From the NCBI GenBank assembly GCA_008828725.1, contig MEHQ01000235.1, positions 62,001-126,000 on the forward strand: a DNA stretch of 64,000 nucleotides, given 5' to 3'. Both the position numbers and the translations under genes were made by a program. Source of the DNA: Saccharina japonica. Its lineage: Eukaryota > Sar > Phaeophyceae > Laminariales > Laminariaceae. Of the stretch, positions 46,603 to 57,271 are shown one piece after another; the first letter of the stretch is position 1, and each line of letters starts with the position of its first letter. The notes under the pieces are model-generated. The model did not search any database and was not told the DNA's origin. It worked only from the letters and a program-made list of their open reading frames with translations.

Positions 46603-49600
46603 ATGAACAAAAACAAGCTGGAGATAGTCTCGGAAGATATTCAGAGAAAAACGGTGAGACAGGGTAGGTGGAGTAAGAAAGACTGAAAGGGTAAAGCACT
46701 AGTAGTGCTGGTATTCGGAGTTCCTAGCGACATGACGAGAATAGAGTTGAAGAGGAAGTGCGACGAAGTAGGACTATACTGCTTTGCATTAGGACAAGTA
46801 GAAAGGGAAGGAGCATTTTCGAGTCACGCATTAACCGAAAGCGAGCATGGAGTGGCAGAGAGTAGAGACAGAACAAGTGTCGGCATGGGTTAGAAGACTA
46901 GGGTGGAGGGTATGTATAGCTAATGGAATGGCGAATCTAAGACGTAGTCCTAGGATGAACGGAGGTGAGGGGAGGCAGGAAACAGTAACTGGCCCAAAGG
47001 GAATGGGAGAGAAACACAGTGGCGTAGAGCAAGAAGACAAAACCAGAAACGGAAACAGTAAGAAAGCTCAAAGAAAATAACACAGAAGTAGCAACGAAGG
47101 AGAAAAAACGAAAGACAAGAGTCGAGCGAACAGTGAAACGAAGAAGCTGAGAATGGGGTCATGGAACGTATGTGGATTCGCCACGGAAGAGCGCAAGAGG
47201 ATATAAATAGCCGAACAAGTAAGTGAGCACGACTTAGACATAGTGGGAATTCAAGAGTCGTGGAAAAAAGAAGAGGTTGAAATAGGATGCACAACTGGAG
47301 AGTACGCATGGATAGGGAAACATAGAAAGGGACAGAACAATAACTATAGGAGGGCGGGGGGAGTAGGGTTCCTAGTCAAAGAATACCTGTGTGGCATAAT
47401 GGAAGTGATCAAAGACACGAAATTCGACGAAAGCATCTGGATAAAGATACCAGGGGAGAGGGGAGCGAAAGATGATTTCTTAGGAAACATCTATATGCCC
47501 CCAGAGTCGAAGAGTACGCTAAAAGATATACAGAAGAAGTTCGGAGAAATAGCAGTAGATGTACAAAAATGTAAAGGACAAGGAGAAGTAGTACTAGTCG
47601 AAGATTTTAACTCAAGAATTGGGAAGGCAAGCAACCCGAACGAGAACATTGGACAGTATGGGGAAGTAACCAAGAACAAGAACGGGGAAGAGATGCTGAA
47701 GTTCCTTAAGAACAATGAGATGAAGACTCTGAACGGTAGAGTAAAAAAGCCAGAGCCAGAATGGACTAGACAATGCATACAAAAGGGAGAAAGATCCGTT
47801 CTTGACTTTATAGTGGGAGAAAATGGAAGTAGTAAGGAAACTGAAGTACATGTATGCGCGGCGGACGTAGGAACTACGGATCACTGCCTAATATTGATAG
47901 ACAGCCAGCAGACGAAAGTTATCAAAAATAGGCGCGGTAGGAAATTGTACAGATGGCGAATAGATAAACTAGAAGTAAAGTAAAAACGGGAACAGCCACT
48001 AACCGTCTACGGACCGCGGTCGATCAGACTCCGTCATCGATGCTCAGAGTAGGGCCACAACCCACGGAGGAGTGCGGGATCAAAAAGAAGGTCGCCCTCA
48101 TCGCCCCGAAGCAAGACCGGACAATATCACAATGCGGCCATTGAGATGGTTACGCGCTTCAACGAGTCCAAATTCCTTCCCACTGAGAGTTTTGATCAAG
48201 ATGGAAATATATTTGGACTAAATTTTGTGCTGGTGTGCATTAACGCCTTAAGCTGTACGGAAACAAGACCTTGGGAGGAGTAACGATGTTGGGGGCATTT
48301 CGGGTCAATTGCGCGTTATTTCGGGGCAATTGCATGCCGTTTCGGGACAATTTCGGTGTAATTTCGGAACATTTGTTTTTCGAAAAAACGACAATTATCT
48401 CCTATTCAATTTCAAGACCGGATTTGGATTCCTCTCGGTCACCCGGTTTTTGCTGACGTTGTTTCACCTGTCAACTCTCAAAACTGCGCGAGATAAAGTG
48501 GGTAGCCAGTAAAGTGAAAATTTGATCGGACGGACCATAGATGAGCCAGAAAGGGAAGAGAGTGGCTCAGAAGGGTTACAGGGAGAGTTCATAAGAGAAG
48601 AAGTAAAGAAGTGTGTAGCTGAACTTGAGAATAGAAAGGCAGCAGGGGCAGACCAAATAGTTAATTAATTCATGAAGTACGGGGGAGAAGGACTGCTTAC
48701 CATGATGGTTAACTTGTACAACTGGATATGGAAAAACGAGTACGTACCTGAAAGATGGCGAGAAGGAAGAGTAGTTAACTTGTTTAAGAAAGGAGACAAT
48801 GCTGACCCGGGTAACTATAGGGGGATAACGCTACTAAGCACTGTAGGTAAAACGTTCAGTAAGATTTTGAATGATAGAATGGGAACAATGATGGAAAAGG
48901 AAGAAAAATAAATAGCGAAGGGCCAGCAGGATTTAGGCCAAACCGTAGCTGCGTCGACCATGTGTACACATTAGGTAAGATAATCCAAGGCAGGAAAGAC
49001 GCGGGGCTAACAACGTACTGTTTCTTTTTAGATGTACAGAAGGCCTACGATGAAATATCGGGAAATGGGCTGTGGAAAAAGTTGTGGGAAATAGGGATAA
49101 GAGGAAATATTTGGAGAATGATGAAGAAAGATGACGGAATGTGCGAGAAGTGCTGTGGTGTTGGACGGAGACATATCGAAGTACGTTGATATTATACAGG
49201 GAGTTGCACAGGGATGTACCTAACCCATTCAAGGTATGGTTGTATGAACGTAAAAAAGTGCAGTAGTTGTATGTATCGAAGATAAGGAGAGTCCTCTAAC
49301 TTGTAAATGGAAGTGGGGAGAAGATGAATTTCCGATCATAGACCAATACACGTACCTTGGCGTAGAGATCTCAGAAGATTGCTCTTGGGGTGCACACATA
49401 AATGAAATAATAGGCAAGGGTAAGGCACCCGTAGGCAAGATGGAAGCAGTTCTAACAGACTCGCACCTTGACACTAGAATTAAGAGATGTATACTGGTGA
49501 ATGTGAATGTACCAAAGCTAGAATATGCAGGAGAAGTATGGAAAGGGAACGCGAAGCTCGTAAAATAGCTGGAAACAGTACAGATGACAGCAGCTAAAAA

Positions 49601-50480
49601 AATACTAGGATGCTCAAGTACGACGAGTAATACAGTATTGAGAGCAGAACTGGGAATGTACCCACTTAAGACAAATAGAGACGTGCGTAAGTTGAAACGC
49701 CAATATAAAGTAACGAACATGCCAAATAAAAGGTTGCGAGCCATAGCTGATGAAGCGGTTTGAGAGAATGGAACCAAAGGGCGAGCTGGAATAAGGTGGG
49801 ATAGCGTAGTCGAGAAGGTATGGAAGGACATAGGAAACCAAAAAGAGATGCTGGCCATAGAGAAATTTAGCGGATACAAGACAGAAGTAAAAGAAAGGAT
49901 AGAAAAAAGGGCAAGGCTAGCGCCGAGAAAGAAGGTGGAAGGGGAAGAACACTTGAAGATATACGGGGGGTTGAGAGAAGGAATAGGAATGAAAAGGTAT
50001 CTGCACGGCCCAATGGATTCGCGAAAAAGCGGAAACTTCGATTTCGTGTAGAGGACCCGGACCTGCCAGAAAGGAGATATACCAGTAGCCGGGAGGAGGA
50101 GGAAGTAGATGCACATATGTGCCCATGTGGCAAAGCCATTGAGTAGAATTCACATATTAATAGTGGGATAATGTAAAAGGTGCCAGGAGGAAAGGGATGT
50201 GCTAGAGGAGGAGATGAGGAAAATAGACGAGTGTGACACGGAGCAGTTTGGTGCACTAAATAGCAGCGAGAAAACGACCGCTATCTTAGGAGATAGATGG
50301 TGGCCACAGGCGGCGAAACAGGAAGGGGATAAGATTAGCAAAAGGTTTCTTTGTAACATATGGAAACAACGTAATGAGCGCCCAAGTGTTGGAGGTGTCT
50401 CTATTAGGAGTAGGAACGGTGCCCCGTCTCGAAAGGGATGCGTGGTCAATGGTCAAATGAATAAGGCAAGCAACAAATGA
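46603..50480 (+). pseudogene. LINE B ORF: endonuclease/RT remnants
   Basis: In-frame TGA at codon 28 (46684, Trp in copy A) and several frameshifts and stops. The endonuclease part is open at 47243-47983 (GVGFLVKEYLCGIMEVIKD, LVEDFNSRIG where copy A has LVGDFNSRIG). RT pieces lie at 48540-49190. The block containing the FADD box is deleted between PQG..QGCT and NVKKCAVVV (near 49215-49250). C-terminal pieces (YTYLGVEISEDCSWGAHINE, TAAKKILGCSSTTSNTVLRA) follow. The final frame 50199-50480 is open to the TGA inside the 3' tail (IRSRNGAPSRKGCVVNGQM), showing that the ancestral ORF reached the very end of the element. Confidence 0.85.
47984..48535. other. Unrelated ~550-bp block replacing LINE codons
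   Basis: Where copy A encodes about 225 residues between endonuclease and RT, copy B has non-LINE sequence. It includes four CAATT-bearing TTTCGGG repeats (48298-48370) and no terminal repeats, so it looks like a replacement or a deletion filled by foreign DNA, not a clean insertion. Confidence 0.55.
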
Positions 50481-50483
50481 GTA

Positions 50484-50680
50484 CGGTTCTTAGCAGGATG
50501 CAGCTCACCCTCCATGCGACTCGCCCAATACCTCACGGCGTTTCGCGCTNGGTGCAAGCAATGTCTGCCTGGTTGGTGAAAACCCAACGCGCTCCGTCCC
50601 GGCATTGTAGGGATGCGAGGGTCTATGGTCATATGACTACGGCTGTGCACAACATGAGTACACCCCCCCCCCCCCTCATT
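50484..50680 (+). repeat. SINE-like repeat, 3' part
   Basis: Begins at GGTTCTTAGCAGGATGCAGC, right after the LINE B tail; ends CAACATGAGTACACCCCC. One N at 50550. Confidence 0.85.
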
Positions 50681-50700
50681 TAGTAAAATATGATATATTT

Positions 50701-51220
50701 ATAGGTTGGGTTGGCGTCGGTTGGCAACGACGCTGTAAAACACGCCACTCGCTGCGTGAGCTAGACAACCAGGGTGCCTGTTTGTTTGTTTGTTTGTTTG
50801 TTTGTTTTTATTTTGGCGGTCACCAAAACTGGCGGTCGAGTTAAATCATTTGTGCGGGGTGGAGAACCTTTGCTCCGCACAAGGGGAATGGTCGTATCAC
50901 GTAGTCTCAATATGGCAAGGCATCCGCGAGGTAGTTACATAGTGCTCGCATTGCTGTCTCCGGAAGTGGCCACACCAGAAATAAAAATAACTCATTGAAG
51001 CTGTCGTCCATATGCAAGCCCGCCTCAGAGGCGGTTTTTAGCAGGGTGCAGCTCACCCTCCATGCGACTCGCCCAATACCTCACGGCGCTTCGCGCTTGG
51101 TGCAAGCAATATCTGCTTGTTTGGTGAAAACCCAGCGTGCTGCGTCCCGGCGTTGTAGGGATGCGATGGTCTATGGTCATATGACTACGGCCGTGCACGA
51201 CATGAGTACCTTCCCCCCCC
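50701..51220 (+). repeat. SINE-like repeat, best full copy
   Basis: Reference description of the family (~520 bp). Head ATAGGTTGGGTTGGCGTCGG with a GCGTCGGTT...AACGACGC stem-loop; a T-rich run (here TTTG repeats); a stem TTGTGCGGGG...TTGCTCCGCACAA; a perfect stem CCGCCTCAGAGGCGG; a GGCGCTTCGCGC hairpin; then the tail GGGATGCGATGGTCTATGG, CATATGACTACGG, CACGACATGAGTAC and a C run. The tail matches the LINE 3' end. No protein-coding frame is shared by copies. Pol III boxes are not convincing (TGGCGTCGGTTGG is only A-box-like). Confidence 0.9.
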
Positions 51221-51265
51221 GAAAACATGCCTCTTTTCATGACCGTTTTTTTTCCCCCCCACCAG

Positions 51266-51376
51266 GCGTCAAGGGCGACGAAAAAGGCGCAGGCGGGGGG
51301 CGATGACGACGAGGAGGAGGACCTGGAGACATGGATGAAGGACATCGACGAGGAGGACGAGCACGACGAGCTCTGA
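51266..51376 (+). CDS. Calreticulin, last exon (acidic tail, HDEL)
   Basis: Encodes 36 residues: basic start (ASRATKKAQAGG), acidic stretch (DDDEEEDLETWMKDIDEEDE), then HDEL and TGA. The acidic C-domain gives calreticulins their low-affinity calcium store, and HDEL is the ER retrieval signal. Acceptor CCCCCACCAG; phase 0 joins QKDEE of the exon at 35569-35715. The C-domain (about 45 residues over both exons) is short for the family. Confidence 0.85.
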   Translation, partial: ASRATKKAQAGGDDDEEEDLETWMKDIDEEDEHDEL

Positions 51377-51556
51377 GCTAGCTAGCGAGCCAGCCGGCCA
51401 CCCAGCTTGCTGTCACCCGCCAGTAGCTTATTGGCCAATCAGCTGCATGTCGGCTATAGCTTATTGGCCGATTAGCTGCATGTCGGCTATAGTTTTGTGG
51501 CCGATCAGCTGCATGACAGCTATAGCTTTTTAGCCAAGCCGCTATGGTGTCGGTGT
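51377..51556. repeat. 33-bp tandem repeat just past the calreticulin stop
   Basis: Four units starting 51425, 51458, 51491, 51524: AGCTTATTGGCCGATTAGCT, GCATGTCGGCTAT. Each contains an AGCTGCAT palindromic core and an ATTGGCC box. It probably lies in the 3' UTR or just beyond. The period is a multiple of three, so the minus strand shows an 11-residue repeat, which I do not regard as a gene. Confidence 0.8.
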
Positions 51557-54304
51557 ACGTGCCTGCTAGACAATTGGCTGTCTGTTTGCCGGCCAAATAG
51601 CTTTATGTAAGCTGGAATATTAGCCAACCAGCTGCTGCATATAAGCTAGCTTACTTTCATAGCCAGCCAGCCAACCAGCTGTCTGTATGCCAGCTAGTTT
51701 AGGGTGGCCTATAAACCTGTTCCGCCTGCCAATCGGCTGCGTGTATCCTACCCTGCGTTTCCCGCCCTTCTCTCTCTGGTTGGCTGCCTGCCCCCGTAGC
51801 CAACCAGCTGTCTTGTCTGTCTGTCTGTCTGCTGCTAAGCCTATCACCTCCCTGCTTGCCTACAAGCGAACCCTTTCAGCTGCTTTTTGCCTGTACGCCC
51901 CCCTTGTCTGCTTGTTTTCCTGCACCCGATCGTGGTTCGGGTTTTTCGTCGTTTGCGACCGGGTCAGCTACGACTAATTTTGACTTGGTTGGGGTTGAAA
52001 CCCATCATCAGTCACGACCGATTCGGTGTTAGCTGTGACGGCGACCGAATCAAGCCAATCGCACGCGATTATGCACTCGCTGGTACGTAGCGACCAACCA
52101 ACGACGATTGGTCAGTGCGTTCTCGGTGGCCAATAGGGACCGATGTTTTTGGTGTATTCGTTGATGGTGACGAACCACGGGGTGATTTTGGTGTGTTACT
52201 CCTTGCGTGGTTGTGGACGGTGAGCTAATCACGACTCGCGCGTGTTGTTGAGCGCGACCAGGGCATGCCACTACGTAGGCATTTCCTTGCTGGGGGGGTC
52301 GGGGGTGGCAGCTATGGCTGATGATTGATTTGTTAAATCGTTGGAGGTCCGTTGCCAAAAGCAGGACTGTTTTTTTTTTTTTTGCTTTTTTTTTTTGCTT
52401 TTTTCTTGTTTTTTGGGCGAACAACCACATTTAGTCAGTCGTTGAGGTCGGCCAATGAGGACCCTTGGTGTTCGTATGAGGACCCTTGGTGTTCGTTGAC
52501 GGTGACCAATCATGATTTGATATGTTTCGGCCGTGACCAATGATGGCTCGATAGTCTTTCGCTTCGACCAATCACGGGTGGTTTTGTTCTGGTGACATGT
52601 TAGTGGCTGGCCTCGGCCAATCACGGTTGGTTTTGGTATGGGTTGACCTCGACCAATCAGAGCTCAGCATTTTCTGACGGTAGCCAATAGAAGTGACTCT
52701 GTACGCTGCCTGTTGTACGGTGGCTAGTTGGCTGACTGTGCGTAAGGGCCATGTATCGTGATGACTGCGTTTTCGTGGTCTTAAGGCAGTTGTTGGTATC
52801 GTACACATGGGGGAATTGCGCTGTGGCAAGGCGAGAGGAGGGGAAGGACGACTTTTGTTTTAATGCTGCGGCTTCGGCTACTGCTTGAGGTCCCGTGGTT
52901 GACGTACCGATGAAAGCACAAAGCATTAGGTGCTGTTTCTTTTGCCGCTACTATGATACTGTTGAATGAGATACAATGTTTAATTGTGCTACTACTGAAC
53001 TGCTGCTGAGAAGCTAGCCATGGGTGTTCTTTTAATCGATTTTGCTGCTGCTGCGCCTACGGTTGTTGCCGGAGACCAACAAGATAGCAGCTGCTCATGA
53101 TGGTAGCTATGTGGTTTGGTGTTGGATGCTGAAATTTGCATTTTGAAATGAAGCTCAAAGTAGACACCAACCGCCAGCTACGGCAAAATGTCAATTGCAG
53201 AGGGCCGCCACTTCCCTGCAGAAGCTGCTGCTATTTGTTCTGCTCACTATATATGTGTTTTATATTGGGGCCCTCCACGGTAAGCATAACTATTTTCTTG
53301 TCTGCCGGGTCGAGTGGCATACAATATACCCTTCAACCAGAGCGCCTAAATAGCCACCCCGGGAAGGTTCACAATCAATCCTTTACTACTGTACTACTGC
53401 CTAATACCGACCTCAAGTACCGGCCTCGAAGAGTGGCCTCAAATCTCCGCTTCACAAATCCTTAATTGGCGGTATGAACTTTGTGGTGACGGAAAACCTA
53501 GAGTAATCTCTTCGAAATGCCTGGTGTACAGCCACTACGGGGAGCTATAGTAAACAGGACCCGCCGTACACACTAAAACTTGACTATTTACCTATTTTTT
53601 TTAACGTTTGGTCCTGCTTTATTTACTATGGTTCTCCGTAATATGACCCGCTTTGAATTATCACCGGCGGGTAGGCGAGAAGAAAAAAATGAAGGCTCGG
53701 CGTTCCACGAAAAATAAGGATTTCGGGCTTAAGAAAGAAAGGCAGCTCGATTTGACCGACAGCAAACACAATTTCGTATCAGCGATCGACGTCTACACGG
53801 GGTAAGAAACGAGGTCGATTCGGAAACGGCGAACGGAACAAGAAACGCGGAAAACAGCACTGCAGTATACTGACTCGTACCTCGTACAACACCCGCTTAA
53901 CTCCTCCCGCGTTGTGAGGCCTGCCGGCTGCGTAGCTTGTTTCCTCATTTTGTTTATTTATAAAGCATCGTTCAACCGGAAATCCAGTCCCTTGCCCCCA
54001 AAATCGCTCGAACCGTAGCTGCTTTTTTCCAGGAAACCCATCGGTTTGTGCAACCTCAAAACGACCACAATTCTCGCTGGACATTGAAAACACAAAGAAC
54101 ATGTCGCTTTTTAGGGCTCAATTTGGGGAAAATCAACTATTAATAGAGCGATTTTTGACACGAGACCTCCAAGTTTTTTGTTTTGTTTTGTTGGTGAGGT
54201 AAATAGAGAGAATATAGAGAGCTCCTCGCGTGACCACTCTCAGGGAAAACATGGGGCCCCTCTATATACCGCAGCATGCGTCAGTGATATAATCTATCAA
54301 TCTA
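51557..54304. other. Downstream region, CCAAT-rich, no gene seen
   Basis: GACCAATCA / GGCCAATCACGG / ATTGG motifs occur about a dozen times at 52080-52690, in both orientations. A duplicated GAGGACCCTTGGTGTTCGT lies at 52457-52494. From 52700 to 54304 there is only low-copy sequence; an open minus frame at 54102-53779 has no known domain. Confidence 0.45.
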
Positions 54305-55826
54305 TCTATTATATATAGTTCGTCTGATGTCCAAAAAACAATACTTTAATCAAGTGATCTTTGATGCCCACTTTATCATACCAACTTAGAGTGGAGCAAA
54401 TGCCAAACAAAAATAAAGGTATTTCTCCCACACACGTTTAAAACGCACGCTTCTCCCTACGCCGATATGCCCGGCACCGTCCTCTTACGTTGCAGGCTGG
54501 CATACTGTAGTACAACTCGTACGTGCGCCGTGCTTGTCGTCGTGGCCACAGCGATTCGCGGCTGCTCTACGTACGAGTATTGCATGCAGCAGTGCGGTTG
54601 CTACTTTTAACCTTTGCTGAAATTGTATCGTTCATCCTCGCTCTGGTCGTACTCGTATCGTATGATACGTACGTCGCCTTCTGGTCACCGTGCGCGACGA
54701 AAGCACCACTGCTTCAGAAACGGACGGGGTCTCTGAAGGCCCCTAGATAACATCCCCTCCTGCTGCCTCTGCTCGTGTTCAAAGCCGCCCCGAGTTCGCG
54801 AAGCTTGGTCATGTTGCATGAGACTACTTACCGGAGATATTATGAACAGGGTGACTTGGTGATACTTGCATGGGAGGTCGTACTCGTGTCGTATGATATG
54901 TACGTCGCCTTCTGGTCACCGTGCGCGACGAAAGCATCGCTGCTTTAGAAACGTACGGGGTGTCTGAAGGCCCCTAGATAACATCCCCTCCTCCTGCCTC
55001 TGCTCGTGTTCGAAGCCGTCCCGAGTTCGCGAAGCTTGGTCATGTTGCATGGGCCTACTTACCAGAGATTTTATGAACAGGGTGACTTGGTGATTCTTGC
55101 ATGGGAGATCCTTACGGTTATCTCCGACTAGATGTTACCGGGCACTTCTTATGTATGTGCAGGTACGAGTATACGAGTTCATATACATAAGACAGAGCAC
55201 TCTCCCGCGCCACACTGGTGATGGTACTCGTATACGTACTGATGATGTATCACAGCAGACAGTGTCGATTTGACGTATGTATTATATGTGTGTTATCTGG
55301 TATGTACGAACCTGATATCAACTACGTATCCGCGTCGTATATACGTACAAGTATACTTGACGTATTATATGTGTTGTTGTTTGGTATCCACGACCCGGCT
55401 CCAAGAGCAAGACAATGACCGGGCACTTCGTATGCATGTGCAGGTATACGAGTATATATACACATGAGTACGTAAGACAGCACAGCACTCTCTCGTACAC
55501 TGGCAACGGTGACTGTCCACCCTAGCCAAGGCCAGTCGTTGAGCAAGATCGTTTATATTTACGGAGCGATGTGTTCATGCACGGATGCTCATACTCATAT
55601 GTTGGCCTATATCTAGAGTTCGGAAATCCGCCGACATTATATTGTTGACAACCGAGGATAGGTTTGACCCTACACGCTTTGTGCTAGAGCTGTCGACGTT
55701 GTTTACTCTTCTTTAATTCCGGAGTTATTAGATTGACAGTCTTGTCTCCTCCTGTCTTCTTCAGCGTATTATATATTACCATTATTATCATCCTTGCCAT
55801 CCGACAATGTGCAGCATGAGCTTCTG
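54305..55826 (+). repeat. Family X repeat, copy 5, with internal 237-bp duplication
   Basis: Begins CTATTATATATAGTTCGTCT and follows copy 1 closely. The block GTCGTACTCGTRTCGTATGA ... GCATGGGAG is present twice (about 54645-54878 and 54880-55112). It ends at GCATGAGCTTCTGTG, where the LTR remnant starts. Confidence 0.8.
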
Positions 55827-55827
55827 T

Positions 55828-56104
55828 GAGGAACGTAGGTGTACGAGGACAGGGAATCCCTAACCAGGTCACCCTATATAACGGGTACTCGTTGGTACTC
55901 ACGTGTGTTGTCTGCTTAGAGATAGAAGAAGAGCAGTTTTATTCCTTTACCCACGATGAAGACTAAAAGGAAAGGGGAAGGCCATCTGGGAACCCCTCCT
56001 GGTTCCCATCTGAGATACGCCTTCCAAGTAATACCAATACGATCCTTATACCTGATACCAGGTATTTACTAACGATTCCACATCGCAACAACAGTACCAT
56101 AACA
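55828..56104 (-). mobile_element. 3' LTR remnant of the gypsy element
   Basis: On the minus strand it begins TGTTATGGTACTGTTGTTGC at 56104 and matches the solo LTR (10119 onward) for ~280 bases (TAAATACCTGGTATCAGGTA, CTGCTCTTCTTCTATCTCTA, CGTGAGTACCAACGAGTACC). The last ~175 bases, including the hairpin, are missing. It lies downstream of the integrase in the right orientation, and a purine-rich CAGAGTGGG precedes it, the expected place for a polypurine tract. Confidence 0.75.
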
Positions 56105-56674
56105 CTGGCCCACTCTGATGAGCCGTATATGCAGAAATATGAGAAATTCGTGGAAACCCCGATTCCACGAACTAAAACATGAGTCGAAGATGCGGCTCCT
56201 CAAAACCCACTCCCACACCTCTGAACGGCAAGGCTACGAAGCCGAGCAAGGAACGTCAAACAGAGGAAACGTTGAAACCGAAAACCCTGCAGTCATTGTA
56301 CATTAACTGCCCCCCCGGCTCGAGAGCGGGGGCTCGGCAGAACCGATAAGACTGGAAAACTAGACACTTAAAAACGTCCCCGAAACCCGGCCCAAGACAT
56401 TCAGAAAGCGTGTCCTGAGCCACAAGTTAGTGGCTCGATTATCCAGACCCGCCCCGGCATTGAGCGGGGGGGGGTCGGCAGGACGAATTACGCTAAAACT
56501 ACCCCCAAATCCGCCCCAGAAGAAATATCAGAAAGTGGTAGGTGATACTGAGGAGAAAAACAGTCCGAACCAAAATTTCGGAAAACGTCGCAAATACAAA
56601 CTACAAAGAGGTTCCGCCCCAATCCCCTGAAACAACATGAGAAAAGAATCGACCGCAGCGGCGACGCAAAAAAT
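56105..56674 (-). other. Gypsy 3' untranslated region
   Basis: Between the pol remnant and the LTR. Two diverged ~95-base direct units (GAGAGCGGGGGCTCGGCAG at 56322 and TGAGCGGGGGGGGTCGGCAG at 56461) suggest an old duplication. No coding sequence. Confidence 0.5.
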
Positions 56675-57271
56675 TCAGCTGTCCACTGCTGCGCCTCGTG
56701 CTTCATCTACGTTACGCTGGACCCCCCGTGTAAACGCGCTAGCTAAGTGTACTTGTAGACACCAAGAACCGCGTACAGCTCCTGTTGAAGTCGTGTAGCG
56801 TGCAGGAGAAACAGGAAGCTTGATCGGTCCCGGGTCATCCAAACATCGAACGAAGTAAACTCCGTCCGTTGGTGTAGTCGCGCTGATTTTTCCGAGCCAC
56901 CACAGAGCGTCGTCGCCTTTGTACCAGAAGTGGGCCCCGTTGGGAAGCACGGTGACACTGTATCGGCGAAGCCATTAATCGTGCGGTACACAACCATAGC
57001 CGGGGGCCAGGAACCGTTCGCCGTTACTCCGAGAAAGCTCCCGTTGGGCAGCGCTAATCCTCATTCGACGGTACAGGCGGTTGGTTTGGCGGTGCTGGTT
57101 TGGGGTGCCGGCCCAATATCGCAATTTTCCCCGGCGAGAGAGTCGGAGATCCATTTCCCGTTCCCAAGACGGGCGAGACAGTCCCGTCCAGTGCGTCTCG
57201 TACATCACCGCGATGACACCACCTCTGCCCCCAACCGACTGGTGTCCCATAATGTTCTCCACTTCGAGACG
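56675..57271 (-). pseudogene. Gypsy pol C-terminal extension, Tudor/Agenet-like
   Basis: Same frame as the integrase, separated by TAA (57272-57274) and another stop near 56975. The first part is WAGTPNQHRQTNRLYRRMRI-like and basic. The second reads GAHFWYKGDDALWWLGKIS, then GVYFVRCLDDPGPIKLPVSP, the aromatic/beta pattern of small chromatin-reader barrels (Tudor, Agenet). Some Ty3 elements carry chromodomains at this place to guide insertion. The assignment is by pattern only. Confidence 0.5.

Larger units (their letters stand above)
45988..50484 (+). mobile_element. LINE copy B, degraded
   Basis: Same element as copy A in opposite orientation: 5' UTR 45988-46602, ORF start ATG 46603, end TGAGTAC at 50478-50484. 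No poly(C) follows; a truncated SINE-like copy abuts directly (50484), so the original end has been recombined or overwritten. Internal replacement at 47984-48535. Confidence 0.9.
35716..51265 (+). other. Last intron of the calreticulin gene, 15.55 kb
   Basis: Donor GTAAGC at 35716. Acceptor at 51264-51265 after a T8C8-type pyrimidine tract (GTTTTTTTTCCCCCCCACCAG). It contains two opposing LINE copies, about eight SINE-like copies (two of them only fragments), two MITE or foldback elements, two satellites and a partial exon duplication. It begins (35720-35930) with unassigned sequence. Confidence 0.75.

Noticed and set aside
45037..50550. Two single N bases taken as gaps
   Set aside because: Flanking SINE-like sequence continues without loss, so they are ambiguous calls in repeats, not gaps.
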